This document shows positions 61,629 through 64,000 of a stretch of 64,000 nt of DNA, piece after piece. A model generated the notes under the pieces. The model saw nothing but the letters and a program-made list of their open reading frames with translations. It was not told where the DNA came from and did no database searches. This stretch comes from Paenibacillus sp. URB8-2 (lineage in GTDB: Bacteria > Bacillota > Bacilli > Paenibacillales > Paenibacillaceae), in NCBI RefSeq assembly GCF_013393385.1, contig NZ_AP023239.1, forward strand, positions 3,844,001 through 3,908,000. Direction: 5' to 3'. How positions within the stretch are numbered: position 1 is the stretch's first letter; each line of letters begins with the position of its first letter. The translations under genes and the position numbers were made by a program.

Positions 61629-62846
61629 ATGTCTGTAAAAGGAAGCTATCTCTTTACATCCGAATCTGTAACCGAGGGGCATCCGGATAAAATATGCGAC
61701 CAAATTTCCGACGCTGTCCTGGATGCGTTTCTGGCTAATGACCCCCATGCCCGCGTTGCCTGCGAGGTCTCCGTGGCTACCGGTCTTGTGCTGGTCATTG
61801 GAGAAATCAGCTCGAGGTCCGGGTATGTGGACATCCAGTCCATCGTCCGCAATACGATTAGGGACATCGGCTATGAGCGGGCCGAGGACGGTTTTAATGC
61901 CAATAACTGCGCAGTGCTGGTGTCGCTGAATGAACAATCCGCCGATATTGCCATGGGTGTAAATGCCGCTCTGGAACATCGAGACCCTGCGGCGGTGGCA
62001 GAAGAAACCGCGAATATTGGAGCGGGCGACCAAGGATTGATGTTTGGGTTCGCTACCAATGAAACACCGGAACTGATGCCGCTGCCTATCGCTCTATCCC
62101 ACCGGATCGCGCGCCGTTTGTCTGAAGTCCGCAAGAACGGATTGCTGGACTATTTGCGTCCCGACGGAAAAACCCAAGTAACGATTGAATATCAAGACGG
62201 CAAACCGAAACGTATCGACACCATCGTCGTATCCGCCCAGCATGCGGAAGAAATCTCTCTGGAGCAGATTCAAGCAGATATCAAAGAGCTTGTCATTCTG
62301 CAGGTGGTACCGCGTGAGCTGCTTGATCAAGACACAAAATATTTTATTAACCCGACCGGGCGGTTCGTCATAGGCGGACCTCAAGGGGATGCCGGTCTGA
62401 CCGGACGCAAAATTATTGTGGATACCTACGGCGGTTATGCCCGCCATGGCGGCGGCGCCTTCTCCGGCAAGGACCCGACGAAAGTGGACCGTTCCGGAGC
62501 CTATGCCGCCCGTTATGTCGCTAAAAACATTGTAGCCGCTGGCCTCGCCGATACCTGCGAAATTCAGCTGGCCTATGCCATCGGGGTGGCAAATCCGGTG
62601 TCGATCCATGTGGATACCTACGAGACAGGCCGGATTGGCGAAGACAAGCTGGTGGAGCTGATCCGCGCCAACTTCGATCTGCGCCCGGCAGGCATTATAG
62701 CAATGCTGGACCTGCGCAAGCCGATTTACAAGCAAACCGCAGCCTATGGTCATTTTGGCCGGAAGGACCTGGATCTCCCTTGGGAGAGAACGGATAAATC
62801 CGATCTTCTGAAATCCCAGGCAGGCCTGGAAGTATATCATACGTAA
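61629..62846 (+). CDS. metK: S-adenosylmethionine synthetase
   Basis: A 405-residue enzyme making SAM from methionine and ATP. All signatures are present: [52 protein letters not shown] and [23 protein letters not shown] 61629 has GGAGG nine bases upstream. It lies 57 bases after the FMN-binding protein gene, shares direction with ssuD and the radical SAM gene, and ends in a strong terminator. No S-box leader precedes it, unusual for a main metK in Bacillales, so it may be a second, pathway-dedicated copy. Confidence 0.96.
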   Translation: MSVKGSYLFTSESVTEGHPDKICDQISDAVLDAFLANDPHARVACEVSVATGLVLVIGEISSRSGYVDIQSIVRNTIRDIGYERAEDGFNANNCAVLVSLNEQSADIAMGVNAALEHRDPAAVAEETANIGAGDQGLMFGFATNETPELMPLPIALSHRIARRLSEVRKNGLLDYLRPDGKTQVTIEYQDGKPKRIDTIVVSAQHAEEISLEQIQADIKELVILQVVPRELLDQDTKYFINPTGRFVIGGPQGDAGLTGRKIIVDTYGGYARHGGGAFSGKDPTKVDRSGAYAARYVAKNIVAAGLADTCEIQLAYAIGVANPVSIHVDTYETGRIGEDKLVELIRANFDLRPAGIIAMLDLRKPIYKQTAAYGHFGRKDLDLPWERTDKSDLLKSQAGLEVYHT

Positions 62847-62875
62847 GAGTGGAATGGCTTGCCTTTGAAGTGAAG

Positions 62876-62934
62876 ACACCCGCATATCAGCCGGACACCG
62901 CATTCAGGTGTACGGAGGATAGCGGGTGTTTTTT
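62876..62934 (+). terminator. Terminator of the ssuD-metK run
   Basis: ACACCCGC pairs with GCGGGTGT around an inner CCGGACACC/GGTGTACGG helix, followed by TTTTT. It lies 29 bases after the metK stop; no comparable terminator was seen between ssuD and metK. Confidence 0.85.
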
Positions 62935-63199
62935 GACAAGCCCTGAAAAGTAATCTTTAAGTCGTTCGGCCAATAAGCGGTACCAGAAACGAAGTGTTAA
63001 CAAAAACAATTCTATTGTCAAAAAAGCCATTTAAGTGAATGTCTATAGTTATATAAATATATCAGCGGATGAAGCTGTCCATCTGCATAAGCCATTAGTT
63101 CACATGTTCATAGAATATAGTATCTCACTATGAAGGAGTGAAAGAATAATGGCAGAGACTCTGGATTATGCTTCGAATATTAATTTATTCGTACATGCT
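62935..63199. other. AT-rich intergenic region at the start of a new island
   Basis: Base composition drops sharply toward A+T after the metK terminator. A 22-codon open frame at 63150-63218 has a good ribosome site (AAGGAGTGAAAGAATA) and could be a short decayed gene start. No promoter was assigned with confidence. Confidence 0.4.
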
Positions 63200-63446
63200 T
63201 ACAATACTGAAACATGAAAACATTAATATAATCTTTTGTGATCTTAATAATGCGGAGCAGCTAGTATATTTGATAGCGGATTGAGATATTGATGTGTTTT
63301 ATCATCATGCCTGGACTGGTGCGTTTGGATCAGGAAGGGCAGACTATAAGCTTCAAATAGAAAATGTATCCAATTCCTTGGAGTGTGCCAAGCAATCAAA
63401 GTTTATGGAATGTAAGAGATTCATTGCAATAGGTACGATCAAAGTG
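63200..63446 (+). pseudogene. Decayed NAD-dependent epimerase/dehydratase fragment
   Basis: One frame reads NIIFCDLNNAEQLVYLIAD, a TGA stop, then DIDVFYHHAWTGAFGSGRAD and YKLQIENVSNSLECAKQSKF, then CKRFIAIGTI. This matches the middle of an extended short-chain dehydrogenase, aligning with residues about 45-120 of the intact gene just downstream. The N-terminal Rossmann motif is missing and the sequence stops matching before the catalytic YxxxK. A remnant of a paralogous or older gene copy. Confidence 0.7.
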
Positions 63447-63462
63447 TGGGAGGCGATCTTTT

Positions 63463-64000
63463 GTGAAGAAAGCTATTGTCACGGGTGCAACTGGTTTTAT
63501 AGGGAGTTATCTTGTAAAAGAATTAATAAATAACGGATATAGAGTATTGGCGATTATTAGACCTAATTCAAATAATAGATACAGATTAGAAAATTTAAGT
63601 GATGTAAAGATTTTAGAATGTGACTTATCTGATCTGAAAAATGCTGGGAAAAACATTAATGAAAACTATGATTATTTTTTTCATCTAGGTTGGGAAGGAG
63701 TCTACGGTGAAAATCAATCTAATTATATTGTGCAAATAAGAAATATTGAGTACGCTCTCGATGCTATGGAATTAGCAAATAAAACAAACTGCACACGTTT
63801 CATAGGAGCTGGAAGTATCCAGGAAAAAGAATGTTTAGTTGAAATGCAGAAAAGCCAAGAGGTTACTAATCAGGGAAACGCATATAAAACAGCAAAATTG
63901 GCAAGCCATTTTTATTGTAAGTTAAAAGCAAATAAAGCTAAGATAGACTTTTTTTGGCCGCTTCTTACCAATACTTATGGTGTTGGTGAAACCTCAAGTC
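63463..64000 (+). CDS. NAD-dependent epimerase/dehydratase, partial (runs off the window)
   Basis: The first 179 residues of an extended SDR enzyme. The Rossmann motif is AIVTGATGFIGSYLVKELIN (TGxxGxxG), with ECDLSDL, FFHLGWEGVYGENQSNYIVQ, and catalytic Tyr/Lys in AYKTAKLASHFY. It acts on nucleotide sugars or related carbonyl substrates. GTG 63463 has GGGAGG nine bases upstream. The AT-rich codon usage differs from the genes to the left, suggesting transfer as part of a surface polysaccharide cluster. The 3' end is outside the window. Confidence 0.88.
   Translation, partial: MKKAIVTGATGFIGSYLVKELINNGYRVLAIIRPNSNNRYRLENLSDVKILECDLSDLKNAGKNINENYDYFFHLGWEGVYGENQSNYIVQIRNIEYALDAMELANKTNCTRFIGAGSIQEKECLVEMQKSQEVTNQGNAYKTAKLASHFYCKLKANKAKIDFFWPLLTNTYGVGETSS

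Noticed and set aside
1..64000. CRISPR arrays, tRNA or rRNA genes, insertion sequences, prophage genes
   Set aside because: No regularly spaced repeats, cloverleaf genes, rRNA motifs, transposase or phage proteins were recognised on either strand.

Overview
The window reads as chromosomal DNA of a spore-forming, facultatively anaerobic Firmicute, most likely Paenibacillus or a close relative. This is an inference from a spore SASP gene (tlp), a GerA/GerC/GerB germinant receptor, a Bacillus-type Fnr with C-terminal cluster cysteines, strong AGGAGG ribosome sites, roughly even base composition and many small Paenibacillaceae-type proteins. No rRNA, tRNA, CRISPR array or intact mobile element was found.

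Region 1 (0-17 kb) is an anaerobic-metabolism block. It holds pflA and pflB, adhE, fnr, the nitrite reductase operon nirB-nirD-nirC and the di-iron repair protein gene ric/scdA. Fnr/Crp-type dyads (GTGA-N6-TCAC) sit upstream of pflB, adhE, nirB, ric and fnr itself. At pflB, adhE and nirB they lie about 41.5 bp before a plausible start site, so the block looks like one Fnr regulon next to its regulator. A near-consensus cre box precedes adhE. Between adhE and fnr lies about 1 kb without a convincing gene.

Region 2 (17-36 kb) is housekeeping and stress: an HxlR regulator, a Gfo/Idh/MocA oxidoreductase, a VTT membrane protein, an msrA-msrB fusion, a DUF4349 lipoprotein, metE behind a cobalamin riboswitch and terminator, uppP, a compact Ser/Thr kinase, a YitT membrane protein behind a long structured leader, a short Crp-like regulator, an AI-2E family exporter, ung, RNase H, an aldo/keto reductase and several small proteins.

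Region 3 (36-54 kb) starts with a five-gene operon of GNAT acetyltransferases, a HAD phosphatase and a methyltransferase gene that is clearly broken. It is followed by a YiaAB membrane protein, a Fur-boxed siderophore importer (binding protein plus two permeases, no ATPase), the ger cluster with a small opposite-strand gene inside it, a YdcF protein, an APH kinase, a CmoM-like methyltransferase, a VOC protein and galK.

Region 4 (53.9-64 kb) has an AraC regulator divergent from a sugar ABC importer (no ATPase). Next comes a four-gene run, ssuD - radical SAM protein with an unusual CX8CX2C motif - FMN-binding split-barrel protein - metK, closed by one terminator. This run is the best candidate for an undescribed pathway. 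After metK the sequence becomes visibly AT-rich and holds a decayed epimerase fragment followed by a second, intact epimerase gene that runs off the window, probably the edge of a surface-polysaccharide cluster.
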